Below, piece after piece: positions 45,401-53,757 of a DNA stretch of 64,000 bases (the first letter of the stretch is position 1; each line of letters opens with the position of its first letter). The translations under genes were made by a program, and so were the position numbers. Origin of the DNA: Pseudomonas sp. DTU_2021_1001937_2_SI_NGA_ILE_001 (GTDB lineage: Bacteria; Pseudomonadota; Gammaproteobacteria; Pseudomonadales; Pseudomonadaceae); assembly GCF_032463525.1 (NCBI RefSeq), contig NZ_CP135971.1:5210501-5274500 (forward strand), read 5' to 3'. The notes under the pieces are model-generated. The model was not told where the DNA came from and ran no database searches. It saw only the letters and a list, made by a program, of their open reading frames with translations.

Positions 45401-45493
45401 ACCCTGGTGTTCCTGCCGGCGATGTACGCGATCTGGTTTCGCATCCGCCCACAGGGTGAACGCGGCCAAGACAAACAGGTTCGAGTTGAGTGA
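42401..45493 (+). CDS. RND efflux pump (HAE1-like, hydrophobe/amphiphile)
   Basis: 1030 residues with the RND layout of twelve helices and two large periplasmic loops. The proton relay of TM4 is present as LGLLVDDAIIAIEMMVVKME (Asp pair). The start ITLFLIVLIGVAGVLAFFKLGRAEDPPFTVKQLTV is of the branch with short N-terminal form (MexF/TriC-like relatives). It exports hydrophobic compounds with the adaptor at 41298 and the OMF at 39026. Followed by the FabF-type gene after 16 bp, in one operon. Confidence 0.92.
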   Translation: MSDGRFNLSALAVRERSITLFLIVLIGVAGVLAFFKLGRAEDPPFTVKQLTVISAWPGATAQQMQDLVAEPLEKRLQELKWYDRSETYTRAGLAFTMLSLLDKTPPGEVQEQFYQARKKLGDEARNLPAGVIGPMINDEFADVTFALFALKAQGEPQRQLVREAEALRQRLLHVPGVKKVNIIGEQAERIFVSFAHDRLATLGVAPQDIFAALNGQNALTPAGSIETQGPQVVLRLDGAFDQLAQIRNTPINVRGRTLKLADLASVERGYEDPATFRVRNGGEPALLLGVVMREGWNGLALGKALETESTAINAELPLGMSLSKVTDQAVNISSAVDEFMIKFFVALLVVMLVCFLSMGWRVGVVVAAAVPLTLAMVFVVMAATGKNFDRITLGSLILALGLLVDDAIIAIEMMVVKMEEGYDRLRASAYAWSHTAAPMLSGTLVTAVGFLPNGFAQSTAGEYTSNMFWIVGIALIASWLVAVAFTPYLGVKLLPDIARVEGGHAAIYDTPRYNRFRRVLTKVIARKWLVAGAVLGLFVTAVLGMGAVKKQFFPTSDRPEVLVDIQLPYGSSIEKTQAAAIKVEAWLREQQEAQIVTTYIGQGPPRFFLAMAPELPDPSFAKIVVLTSGEQAREVLKQRLRQAVAEGLAPEARVRVAQLVFGPYSPYPVAYRVMGPDPMRLREIASQVQDLLLASPMMRTVNMDWGPRVPTLHFSLDQDRLQAVGLSSAEVAQQLQFLLSGVPITAVREDIRSVQVTGRAAGDVRLDPARIADFTLAGANGQRIPLAQVGEVEVRMEDPLLRRRDRTPTLTVRGDIDEALQPPDVSAALWKDLQPLIARLPVGYRIEMAGSIEESGKASQAILPLLPIMIAVTLLIIILQVRSISAMVMVFLTSPLGLIGVVPVLLLFQQPFGINALVGLIALSGILMRNTLILIGQIHQNQHDGLDPFKAVIEATVQRARPVLLTALAAILAFIPLTHSVFWGTLAYTLIGGTLVGTAMTLVFLPAMYAIWFRIRPQGERGQDKQVRVE

Positions 45494-45509
45494 CGACGAG
45501 GAAATGGCA

Positions 45510-46790
45510 ATGAACAATCAGCAGCACACACGCATCGTGGTCACCGGCATGGGCCTGGTCAGCCCCTTGGGGTGTGGCGTCGAACACGCCTGGCAGCGCC
45601 TGCTGGCCGGGCAGTCGGGCATCGTTCGGCTGCCTGAGCACTTCACCGAGGGCACTGGCGTCAGCGTCGGCGGGCAGGTGCCGGAGCTGGCCGACGACCC
45701 GCTGGCTGGCTACAACCCGGACGCGGTGATCCCGGCCAAGGAACGCAAGAAGATGGACCGCTTCATCGAGTTCGCCCTGGTGGCCGCCGACGAAGCCTTG
45801 CGCCAGGCCGGCTGGCAGCCGCAGGGTGAGGCCGAGCAGCAGCGCACCGCGACCCTCATTGCTTCGGGCGTGGGGGGCTTCAGGGCCATGGCCGAGTCGG
45901 TGCGCACCACCGACCAGCGCGGCCCGCGACGCCTGTCGCCGTTCACCGCACCGTCGTTCCTGGCCAACATGGCGGCTGGCAACGTGTCGATCCGCCATGG
46001 CTTCAAGGGGCCGCTGGGCGCGCCGGTCACCGCCTGCGCCGCAGGCGTGCAGGCGATTGGCGATGCGGCGCGCATGATCCGCAGCGGTGAAGCGGACATC
46101 GCCCTGTGCGGCGGCAGCGAGGCGGCCATTGATCGTGTCACCCTCGGCTGCTTCGCCGCCGCGCGTGCGCTGTCCACCTCTGCCGACCCGCAGCAGGCCT
46201 CGCGGCCGTTCGACCGTGAGCGTGACGGTTTCGTCATGGCCGAAGGCGCCGGGCTGCTGGTCATCGAGTCGCTGGAGCATGCCCTGGCGCGCGGGGCGAC
46301 ACCGCTGGCCGAGCTGGTGGGCTATGGCACCAGCGCCGATGCCTATCACCTCACCGCCGGCCCGGAAGATGGCAACGGTGCCCGGCGGGCCATGCAGGCG
46401 GCCTTGCAGCAAGCCGGCGTGAGTGCTGCCGAGGTGCAACACATCAATGCCCACGCAACCTCCACGCCGGTCGGCGACAAGGGCGAACTGGCGGCCATTG
46501 GTGCGCTGTTCGGCACCGGCAGCGGGGTGGCGATCAGTTCGACCAAGTCGGCCATCGGCCACCTGCTGGGCGCCGCTGGCGGCATCGAGGCGATCTTCAC
46601 CGTGCTGGCGCTGCGTGACCAGGTGGTGCCGCCCACCCTGAACCTGCAGCAGCCCGACGAGGCCGCCGCAGGCCTGGAGCTGGTGGCCCTTGAAGCGCGG
46701 CACATGGCGATCACTCATGCCCTGTCGAACGGCTTCGGTTTCGGCGGGGTCAACGCCAGCGTGCTGTTCCGCCGTTGGGAGGGGGCCTGA
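45510..46790 (+). CDS. Beta-ketoacyl-ACP synthase II (FabF type)
   Basis: 426 residues. Complete KAS II: nucleophile Cys176 (TACAAG), His315 (NAHATSTPVGD), His351 (SAIGHLLGAAGG), and the glycine-rich GFGGVN end. So an active condensing enzyme is likely. ATG 45510 has GAGGAA six bases upstream. It lies between an RND pump and an MFS exporter, in a TetR-regulated operon without other fatty-acid or polyketide genes (no ACP, ketoreductase). This suggests a duplicated target for a KAS inhibitor rather than a biosynthetic gene. The alternative is a housekeeping paralogue. Confidence 0.92.
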   Translation: MNNQQHTRIVVTGMGLVSPLGCGVEHAWQRLLAGQSGIVRLPEHFTEGTGVSVGGQVPELADDPLAGYNPDAVIPAKERKKMDRFIEFALVAADEALRQAGWQPQGEAEQQRTATLIASGVGGFRAMAESVRTTDQRGPRRLSPFTAPSFLANMAAGNVSIRHGFKGPLGAPVTACAAGVQAIGDAARMIRSGEADIALCGGSEAAIDRVTLGCFAAARALSTSADPQQASRPFDRERDGFVMAEGAGLLVIESLEHALARGATPLAELVGYGTSADAYHLTAGPEDGNGARRAMQAALQQAGVSAAEVQHINAHATSTPVGDKGELAAIGALFGTGSGVAISSTKSAIGHLLGAAGGIEAIFTVLALRDQVVPPTLNLQQPDEAAAGLELVALEARHMAITHALSNGFGFGGVNASVLFRRWEGA

Positions 46791-48013
46791 TGAACACCGC
46801 CCTGGAGACTGCCGCCCGCAACGCCGAGCGCGCTGACGGGCCGACCCTGAATGGCCGGATCATCGCGCTGCTGGCTGGCCTGTCGGCGCTGAGCATTCTG
46901 TCCACCAACATCATCATCCCGGCTTTCCCGGACATGGGCGCGCAACTGGGCGTGTCAGCCCGCGAGCTGGGCCTGACCCTGTCGAGCTTCTTTCTCACCT
47001 TCGCCCTGGCGCAACTGCTGGTCGGACCCCTGGCTGACCGCCATGGCCGCCAGCGCCTGGTGTTGGGCGGGTTGCTGCTGTTCGTCATCGGTACCGCAGT
47101 GGGCGGCAGTGCGGCGACCCTGGAGATGCTGATCGTCGGCCGGATCATCCAGGCCCTGGGCATCTGTGCGGCGGCGGTGCTGGCCCGGGCTATTGCCCGC
47201 GACCTGTTCGAGGGCGACACCCTGGCCCGCGCGCTGTCGCTGACCATGATCGCCACGGCCATGGCGCCGGGTTTTTCACCGCTGCTGGGCGGGGTGTTGA
47301 ACGCCACGCTGGGCTGGCGGGCGATCTTCGTCGTCGTGGGCCTGGCGGCGTTGCTCACCGCCTGGTTCTACTGGCGCAGGCTGGGCGAAACCCTGCCGCC
47401 GGAACGTCGTACACGGCTGTCGGCAGGGCAGGTCATCGTCGCTTATCTGCGACTGCTGAGAGACGGGCGGTTCTTCTTCCCGGCGATGGCCGTCAGCCTG
47501 CTGATGAGTGGCCTGTTCGCCTCGTTCGCGGCGGCACCGGCCATTCTGATGACCGGCATCGGCCTGTCGTCGCTGCAGGTCGGTTGGTACTTTGCCGCCA
47601 CGGTGTTCATGGTGTTCGGCAGTGGCCTGGCCGCACCGCGACTGGCACGGCGCTTCGGTGCTCGGAGCATCACCACCCTGGGCCTGGCCACCGCGCTGCT
47701 GGCTGCCTGCCTGCTGTGGTGGGGGCCCAGCCAGCCGGGCTTGGCCTGGTACAGCACCTCGATGGTGGTGTTTCTCTGTGGCATGGGCCTGGCCAACCCG
47801 CTGGGTACCGCCATTGCCATGGGGCCGTTCGGCAAGGAGGCAGGGCTGGCTTCAGCGCTGCTGGGCTTCCTGACCATGGGCTGCGGCGCACTGACCACCT
47901 GGCTGGGCTCGGTGCTCAGTTACGCACCGGTTACCACGCTGGGCGCTACCCAGGCTGCGGTCTGCCTGCTGGGCCTGGGGCTGTTCGTCATCGGCTCGCT
48001 GCAGGCGCGCTGA
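46790..48013 (+). CDS. Bcr/CflA-type MFS drug exporter
   Basis: 407 residues, twelve helices. LVGPLADRHGRQRLVLGG is MFS motif A, and ARAIARDLFEGDTLARALSLTMIATAMAPGFSPLLGGVL is motif C-like and typical of the Bcr/CflA group, which includes sulphonamide, bicyclomycin and chloramphenicol exporters. Start ATG 46790 overlaps the FabF stop (TGATG). Convergent with the next gene with no gap. It adds a single-component pump to the TetR regulon. Confidence 0.9.
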   Translation: MNTALETAARNAERADGPTLNGRIIALLAGLSALSILSTNIIIPAFPDMGAQLGVSARELGLTLSSFFLTFALAQLLVGPLADRHGRQRLVLGGLLLFVIGTAVGGSAATLEMLIVGRIIQALGICAAAVLARAIARDLFEGDTLARALSLTMIATAMAPGFSPLLGGVLNATLGWRAIFVVVGLAALLTAWFYWRRLGETLPPERRTRLSAGQVIVAYLRLLRDGRFFFPAMAVSLLMSGLFASFAAAPAILMTGIGLSSLQVGWYFAATVFMVFGSGLAAPRLARRFGARSITTLGLATALLAACLLWWGPSQPGLAWYSTSMVVFLCGMGLANPLGTAIAMGPFGKEAGLASALLGFLTMGCGALTTWLGSVLSYAPVTTLGATQAAVCLLGLGLFVIGSLQAR

Positions 48014-48679
48014 CTACCAGCGCGGCTGCAGTATGCGGATGGCCAGCAGCTCTTCCTTGGCCTGAGCCGCGGCGCCGTAGGACAGCAGCAGGTTGATGAG
48101 TCGCTGGGTGTCGAGCCACTGCCCACGGTATTCCAGGCCGGGCATCGACAGCTGCACCTGAGGTCGCCGCGCACGCCGCACACGCGCTTTCGGCTGCAGG
48201 GCGCCGAAGGCGTTGTGGCAGGAGGGCAGGGCGGTGCCTTCACGCAAGGTGAGGGTGATGCTCAGTTGGCGGCCTCCCTTGACCCGTGCCTGAACGATGT
48301 CGCGCAACGCCAGCTCGTTATCAAGGTTGCGAAACCACAGGCTGTTCGGGGTCAGGCGCAGCAGCGGCTGGCGGCTCGCATGGCGCTGTTGCCAGAGACC
48401 GGCGCAGAAGAACAGGCCGCAGACCACGAAAGCGCCGCCCAGCAGGCGGCTGTTCGCCTCACCGAGGCACAGGCCGCCCAGCACGAACATCAACAAGGTG
48501 ACGCACAGCAGCTTCCGCTGCACACGGCGGGTCAGCACCAGGGTGGTGACGTCCGGCACGGTGGCCAGCACGCGCTGGCGCTCGGCGGCGGCGAGGTGCA
48601 GCTGTTCCACGCTGTGCTGTGCGAACGCCTCGGTCAGGGACTCGGCCATGTCGAACAGACGGGCATCGCGGCGGATCAT
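48014..48679 (-). CDS. Membrane-anchored protein of unknown function
   Basis: 221 residues. Helices at about 58-75 and 82-97 (LLCVTLLMFVLGGLCLGEA, LLGGAFVVCGLFFCAGLW) then a cytosolic part (QPLLRLTPNSLWFRNLDNELALRDIVQARVKGG). No family recognised. ATG 48679 overlaps the M48 stop (ATGA), so it is co-translated with the peptidase and may be its partner or substrate adaptor. Confidence 0.7.
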   Translation of the reverse strand: MIRRDARLFDMAESLTEAFAQHSVEQLHLAAAERQRVLATVPDVTTLVLTRRVQRKLLCVTLLMFVLGGLCLGEANSRLLGGAFVVCGLFFCAGLWQQRHASRQPLLRLTPNSLWFRNLDNELALRDIVQARVKGGRQLSITLTLREGTALPSCHNAFGALQPKARVRRARRPQVQLSMPGLEYRGQWLDTQRLINLLLSYGAAAQAKEELLAIRILQPRW

Positions 48680-49962
48680 GCAGGGGCTCCGTGTCGAGGG
48701 GTGTCCTCCGCCGGTTGCCAGGTCCCGGTCAGTTGCGCGAACCACTGGCGGTCGGCATCGGTGGGTTGGCGAGTGGCTTCGGCCAGCAGCGGCTCGTCCA
48801 GTGCGATGTCCAGCGCCACCAGGCGCTGCTGGGTAGGCGGATGGGTGTCGAACGGGTGGGCCAGGGCCTGCGTCATGAGGCTTTGGTCGAGACTTGGCGG
48901 TGTATGCCGCAAGTGTTCGCTCAGCGCCTGGACCAGGTTGCCCTGGCGGCCCTCGCCCAGCAGCTGGTCGATGACCCGGTCGAGGGCGATGACTCGCAGC
49001 AGGGCCTGGCAGAACAGTCGCTCGCCGGCGACTTCGGCGCCCGCGCGGTCCGCCAGCAGTTCCTGGGCGCGGCGCCAGTGATGCACCGCCACCTGGAAGT
49101 GATGCAGGAATTCCCCGGCCAGCCACATGACCGGGCGTTCGAACCAGCCCGGCGGGTGGCCGTCGTCGTCCAGGAGGCTGGCGAAATGCACGGACATCAG
49201 CCTGAACTGCGCCGACACCTCGCTGCTGCGCTCCGTGTCCTGGTGGCGGAAATGCCCCAGTTCGTGGCCGATGATGGCCGCGCTTTCCGCCTGGCTCATT
49301 GAGGACAGGTAGGTCAGTGGCAGGTACAGGGTGCGTCCGCTCAGTTGTTCGCCGCTGGGTTGCAGCAGCACCGGCACGCTGGTGACGAAGAACGATTGGT
49401 CGATACCGACCACGATGTGCTCAGGCCCGGGGGCGCCGACCCGCTCGGCCAGTGCCTCTACCCAGCGCCACACCTGAGGCATCTGTTCGCGTGTCAGGCG
49501 GCGGCCGAGGAAGCTCGACCCCGGCTCACCCAGGGCCTGCCAGCGCTGGCGCAGGCGCTGGACCAGGCGGACGCCGATGAGCAACCCGGAGACCACCGGT
49601 ATGCCGAAGATGAGGATGGTCCAGCCGCCGTCCTTGAGGTGGTTCCAGCCCCAGTGCAGCTCATAGAGCAATCCACAGCCCAGCGACATCACCAGCAACC
49701 CGACATAGGCACTCAACCAGCGGCCCAGCGCCTGCCAGCTGCTGGCCAGATGCTCGTGCAGGAAGTCTTGCGAGCGACGCGCGCGCCAGGCATCCAGGCG
49801 CAGTTTCAGCCAGCAGGCCGGGCCGACCAGCAGGGCGGCGACCGCCAGCCAGTAGCTGAGCGTGGCCATCGGGTACTCGCCTCGATGATTTTGCAGGGTG
49901 CTCCAGGCCATCAGCGCCAGGGGCACGAGCCACATGGGCAGGAACCAGCGCCAGCGGTTCAT
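48676..49962 (-). CDS. M48-family membrane metallopeptidase
   Basis: 428 residues. Two or more N-terminal helices (WRWFLPMWLVPLALMAW; LSYWLAVAALLVGPACWL) and two more near residues 100-130. The zinc site is IIGHELGHFRHQDTE (HEXXH) with a third ligand Glu in RAQELLADRAGAEV. This is M48-type, a homologue of HtpX/Ste24 with a larger membrane part. ATG 49962, with AAGGCGG upstream. Coupled to the gene at 48014. Confidence 0.88.
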   Translation of the reverse strand: MNRWRWFLPMWLVPLALMAWSTLQNHRGEYPMATLSYWLAVAALLVGPACWLKLRLDAWRARRSQDFLHEHLASSWQALGRWLSAYVGLLVMSLGCGLLYELHWGWNHLKDGGWTILIFGIPVVSGLLIGVRLVQRLRQRWQALGEPGSSFLGRRLTREQMPQVWRWVEALAERVGAPGPEHIVVGIDQSFFVTSVPVLLQPSGEQLSGRTLYLPLTYLSSMSQAESAAIIGHELGHFRHQDTERSSEVSAQFRLMSVHFASLLDDDGHPPGWFERPVMWLAGEFLHHFQVAVHHWRRAQELLADRAGAEVAGERLFCQALLRVIALDRVIDQLLGEGRQGNLVQALSEHLRHTPPSLDQSLMTQALAHPFDTHPPTQQRLVALDIALDEPLLAEATRQPTDADRQWFAQLTGTWQPAEDTPRHGAPA

Positions 49963-50170
49963 GGCTGCGCCGCCTTGGCGGGCGCGGCCGGGCGTGCGGT
50001 TCGTGTGTTTGTGAGGCAGGCGTCTGGCCGACCTCGCGATGATCGAGCGAAGGCGGGCATCGGAGTATCCGAGCAAGGGATGGCACGCTATTGAAGTACC
50101 CCGTCGCGGTGCTGCCAAGCGCCTTGGCCGCCGGGCACAACAATCGGGCCAGTGATCACAAGCCGCGCAC

Positions 50171-51946
50171 TCAGCGGGGTCGGTCGCGGCTCTGCACCGA
50201 CAGCTCCAGCGCCTGTTGCATGTCGAGGCGCGCTGAACGGCCGACATCCGGGTCATCCAGGCGATGCTGGCGCTCCGACGGCAGGATCGGCGCGGTGAGG
50301 TCTTCGGCATCCACCGGTTCGAAGTCGTAGTTGGCGCCGATCGGCAGCGAGCTGCGGCGCAGCAGGGTGCGCAGTTGCGCCGGTTGCAGTTGCGGATTGA
50401 TCGACAGCATCGCCGCGACGATACCGGCGACCATGGGCGTGGCATAGGAGGTGCCGCAGTGCACGGCGCCGGTCTGCCCGGCTTCGGTGGTGGAGGCATG
50501 GGCACAGGCGGCGGCGGTGATGTCCACGCGGCGGTCGAGGTTCGACGAACGACGCCGTACCGCATAGCCGGGGTCTTGCACGGCCAGGCCGGGACGTTCG
50601 CTGCGCTGGTGGCCGCCGACTACCAGCAGCTGGCTGGTCACGAAGGAGGACGGCAGGCGGTAGTCGTCGGTGCCGGAGAACGACGCGCCGTTGCCGGCGG
50701 AATTCACCACCAGCACGTTCGGATGCTCTTTGCGCAACCACAGGAAGAACTCTTCGAGCAGTTCCTCGTAGCCGCTCATGGCGATGCCCGAGCGCAGCAG
50801 CGAGTCCACTTCTTCGCCCTCTACGGTACGCGCGCCGACGCGGTGGATGCCCCAGCTCCAGTTCAGCACCCGCACGCCGTCTTCCACCAGGTTCACCGAG
50901 GCGGCGATGTTGGCGGTGATGCCGGCATCGGAATTGCGTTCGACGATCACCTCGAAGCCGCCGGAGGATTTATCCAGGCCGCGCAGCAGGCCGGTGTTGC
51001 CGCCGTTGTTCCAGCTGGCGGCGAGGATGCCGGCCACGGTGCTGCCATGGGCGTCGGGCTTGGCCGCATCACGGGCGTACACGCAAGTACGCGGCACTGC
51101 ACAGGGGCCGAGGTAGTCGGCGAAGTCGGCGGTGTCGAAGTCCACATCGCGCTCGATCAGGCCGATGCGCACCGGCTGTGGCTGGATCGGCGCCTGGCGG
51201 CCGGGGATGCGCCGCTGGTAGTAGTTCACCGCATCGACGAAGCGATTGGCCGCCCATTCGTCCGAGTCGGCGGCAGGTTTTTCCGGTTCAGGTTCCGGTT
51301 TCGGGCGTGGTGCGGCGGCCTGCTCGGTTTCTTCGGCGGCGGACTCTTCGATCACCACGGCGTCGACGCTGACCTCGCTACCCAGGCGCAGCACCAGGGC
51401 GTCACGTTGGGTCAGGTCATGGGCGGGCACACGCAACTGGTACAGGTTCAGCGGGGCGATACTGCCCACCACCCGGGCGCCGTATTTGTCCGCCAGGCGC
51501 TGCGCCTCCTGACGGCCGTCGTGGCTTTCTTCGATGATCACGCTGACCAGGTCTACATAGGTGGTCAGGCCATCCATGTTTTGCGCCACTTCATCGGGGC
51601 GCGCGGCGACCACATGGCTGTTGCCGGTGGTCAGCCATACAGCGTTGCTTTGCCGGGCGCCGTCTTCCAGCCACAGCGGTGCGCTGTGTTGTGCCTGGGC
51701 ATCGATCCGCAGGCGCAGGGTGTCGCCGTCGCGCTGCACGCTGCTGGCGGGCAATGGCTGGTCGCCCAGCCTGAGGGTGGGCGTGGTGCTGCCCAGGCCG
51801 CGCACGCCCAGGCACCAGTCCTGCTGGCGACTGTCCAGCAGGTCGCCGCAGCGGGCCAGGGTTGCCAGGCGCAGGGGTGGTTCGGCAGCGAGGGTGGGGG
51901 CGGCCAGCGCGAACAGCGTGGCCAGGGCGACGGGGCGTAAAGGCAT
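50171..51946 (-). CDS. Secreted S8 (subtilisin-like) serine peptidase
   Basis: 591 residues. Signal peptide MPLRPVALATLFALAAPTLA, a pro-region of about 200 residues, a charged Pro/Glu linker (RPKPEPEPEKP) and a catalytic domain. His is in PDAHGSTVAG, Ser in GTSYATPMVAG, and NSAGNG supplies the oxyanion Asn. The canonical Asp position reads IGLIERDVDFD instead of I-D-(S/T)-G: Glu where Asp is expected. It may use Glu or a neighbouring Asp, or may be inactive. 208 bp upstream of the M48 gene in the same direction. Confidence 0.82.
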   Translation of the reverse strand: MPLRPVALATLFALAAPTLAAEPPLRLATLARCGDLLDSRQQDWCLGVRGLGSTTPTLRLGDQPLPASSVQRDGDTLRLRIDAQAQHSAPLWLEDGARQSNAVWLTTGNSHVVAARPDEVAQNMDGLTTYVDLVSVIIEESHDGRQEAQRLADKYGARVVGSIAPLNLYQLRVPAHDLTQRDALVLRLGSEVSVDAVVIEESAAEETEQAAAPRPKPEPEPEKPAADSDEWAANRFVDAVNYYQRRIPGRQAPIQPQPVRIGLIERDVDFDTADFADYLGPCAVPRTCVYARDAAKPDAHGSTVAGILAASWNNGGNTGLLRGLDKSSGGFEVIVERNSDAGITANIAASVNLVEDGVRVLNWSWGIHRVGARTVEGEEVDSLLRSGIAMSGYEELLEEFFLWLRKEHPNVLVVNSAGNGASFSGTDDYRLPSSFVTSQLLVVGGHQRSERPGLAVQDPGYAVRRRSSNLDRRVDITAAACAHASTTEAGQTGAVHCGTSYATPMVAGIVAAMLSINPQLQPAQLRTLLRRSSLPIGANYDFEPVDAEDLTAPILPSERQHRLDDPDVGRSARLDMQQALELSVQSRDRPR

Positions 51947-52015
51947 GCAAGCGGCGTCCGGTGGCGAGTCGTGGTGTTGACTGCGCCGGGCGCCGCTTCG
52001 TTCACCGGTGGCCGC

Positions 52016-53269
52016 TCAGATATGCAAGGCCAGCAGCGCACCGAGCAGCGCCGGCGGCATCACCAGTACGCCCAGGCGCAGGAAGTCCAGGGCGCCGACG
52101 TGCTCGCCCTCGCGCCGAATCGCCACCAGCCACAGCAGGGTCGCCAGCGAGCCGGTGATCGACAGGTTGGGACCCAGGTCGACGCCGATCAGCAGCGCGG
52201 CGGTGGTGGCGGTGGGCAGCTGCACGATATGGCCGATGGAGCCGGCGATCAGGCCGGTGGGCAGGTTGTTCATCAGGTTGCCGGCCAGCGCCGAACCAAG
52301 TCCGGCGGCCCAGCTGGCCTGCACCGGGTCGTGGCGGGCCAGGTCGGCCAGGCCATGGGCCAGGCGTTCGATCAGCCCGGTCTGCGCCACCGCCTCGACC
52401 AGCACGAACAGCCCGGCCACCAACGGCAGGACGCCCCAGGCCACGCCCTTGAGCAGCGGCAGCGGGCTGCGCCGTTGGCCCAGGTGCACCAGGGCGGCAG
52501 TGGCCAGGCCGGCGCAGAAGGTCGGCAGGCCCAGTGGCTGGTCCAGCGCCGAGGTGCTCACCAGCACCAGCGCGGTAACCATGATGCCCAGCGCACACAG
52601 GCGGGCACCGCCCGACAGCGGTTGCAGTTCGATGGCGGTGGCCAGCGGCTGGGTGATCTGCCGACGCTGGGTCAGGCGCAGCACCAGGTAGGTGAGGCCG
52701 ATGGCGGCCAGCGACGGCAGGGTGAACTGGCGCAGCCAGTCGAGCAGCGGCGGCATCTGGGTGCCGAACACCACCAGGTTGGCGGGGTTGGAGATCGGCA
52801 GCACGAAGCTGGCGGCATTGGCGATGAAGGCACAGATGAACAGGTAGGGCAGCGGCTCGGCCTTGGCGGCGCGGCAGGCGGCATACACCGCCGGAGTGAG
52901 CACCACCGCCGTGGCGTCGTTGGAAAGAAACACCGTCACCAAAGTACCGACCAGGAACACCAGGTTGAACAACCGTGTGCCCGACCCCCTGGCGTGCTGC
53001 ACCGCGTACATCGCCAGCCAGTCGAACAGACCCTGGCGGCGCGCCAGTTCGGCCAGCACCATCATGCCCACCAGGAACAGGTACACATCACCGCCTTCGG
53101 CCACCGCCTTGAGCGCGGTGCCGGGGGGGATCCAGCCCAGCACCACCAAGAGCAGTGCACCGAGTAGCGCCCAGACATACTCCGGCACGCGCCAGGGGCG
53201 CAGGATGACACCACAGGTGGCGACGGCGGCCACGATCCAGATACCCACGGCAGGGTCGATGACAGGCAT
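52016..53269 (-). CDS. ArsB/NhaD-superfamily anion transporter
   Basis: 417 residues, about eleven helices. ArsB-like motifs: FLSNDATAVVLTPAVYAACR and [34 protein letters not shown], each parallel to those of the ars-operon ArsB ([40 protein letters not shown]). It lacks ars neighbours, so arsenite may not be the substrate; related proteins carry citrate or other anions. It lies 69 bp upstream of the S8 gene. Confidence 0.85.
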   Translation of the reverse strand: MPVIDPAVGIWIVAAVATCGVILRPWRVPEYVWALLGALLLVVLGWIPPGTALKAVAEGGDVYLFLVGMMVLAELARRQGLFDWLAMYAVQHARGSGTRLFNLVFLVGTLVTVFLSNDATAVVLTPAVYAACRAAKAEPLPYLFICAFIANAASFVLPISNPANLVVFGTQMPPLLDWLRQFTLPSLAAIGLTYLVLRLTQRRQITQPLATAIELQPLSGGARLCALGIMVTALVLVSTSALDQPLGLPTFCAGLATAALVHLGQRRSPLPLLKGVAWGVLPLVAGLFVLVEAVAQTGLIERLAHGLADLARHDPVQASWAAGLGSALAGNLMNNLPTGLIAGSIGHIVQLPTATTAALLIGVDLGPNLSITGSLATLLWLVAIRREGEHVGALDFLRLGVLVMPPALLGALLALHI

Positions 53270-53418
53270 TCAGGTTTCTCAGGCAGGGAGCAGGGCTGGG
53301 ACCGGGCGATCATGCCATGGTCCGCAGACTGCTGGAATTGACGCGCCGTGATCCTGCACAGACCCCGAGCTTGATCGGGAGTTCTTGGCCGGCGTGCAGC
53401 CGTATCCCGGCCAAGACC

Positions 53419-53556
53419 AATACGGTTCAGTTAGGCCGGGTAGGAGCTTTAGCCGCGAAGCGACGGCAGGTTCACGACAGATACGGTGAATTTTCTGGCG
53501 CTATCGCGGCTAAAGCCGCTCCCACCGGGCCACATGCCGCTTAAGCGAACAGTGTT
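53419..53556. repeat. REP-pair element (first of two)
   Basis: AATACGGTTCAGTTAGGCC ... TTAAGCGAACAGTGTT, two opposed TTTAGCCGCGAA palindromes with the usual 'gttcacgacagatacggtgaatttt' spacer. Confidence 0.85.
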
Positions 53557-53568
53557 GAGGCCAAGGCC

Positions 53569-53705
53569 AATACGGGTCAGTTAGGCCGGGTAGGAACTTT
53601 AGCCGCGAAGCGACCGCAGGTTCACAACAGATGCTGTGAATTCCTGATTCTTTCGCGGCTAAAGCCGCTCCTACCGGGCCACACAACGCCTAACTGCACT
53701 GTATT
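53569..53705. repeat. REP-pair element (second of two)
   Basis: AATACGGGTCAGTTAGGCC ... GCCTAACTGCACTGTATT, direct repeat of the preceding element. Together they fill the 488 bp between the transporter and the receptor gene. Confidence 0.85.
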
Positions 53706-53757
53706 GCGGCCCAGCCGCCCCTGCCAGGGCTGGCAAAGGGGCTGCGCGAACCCGGCT

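Noticed and set aside
45510..46790. Polyketide or secondary-metabolite cluster around the FabF gene
   Set aside because: No ACP, ketoreductase, thioesterase or other biosynthetic gene within the locus; only efflux and regulator genes.
50264..51940. 558-codon plus-strand frame opposite the S8 peptidase
   Set aside because: Low-complexity antisense of a clear protease gene.
52016..53269. Second arsenic resistance operon
   Set aside because: No arsR, arsC or arsH beside it; ArsB-like motifs alone do not prove arsenite transport.
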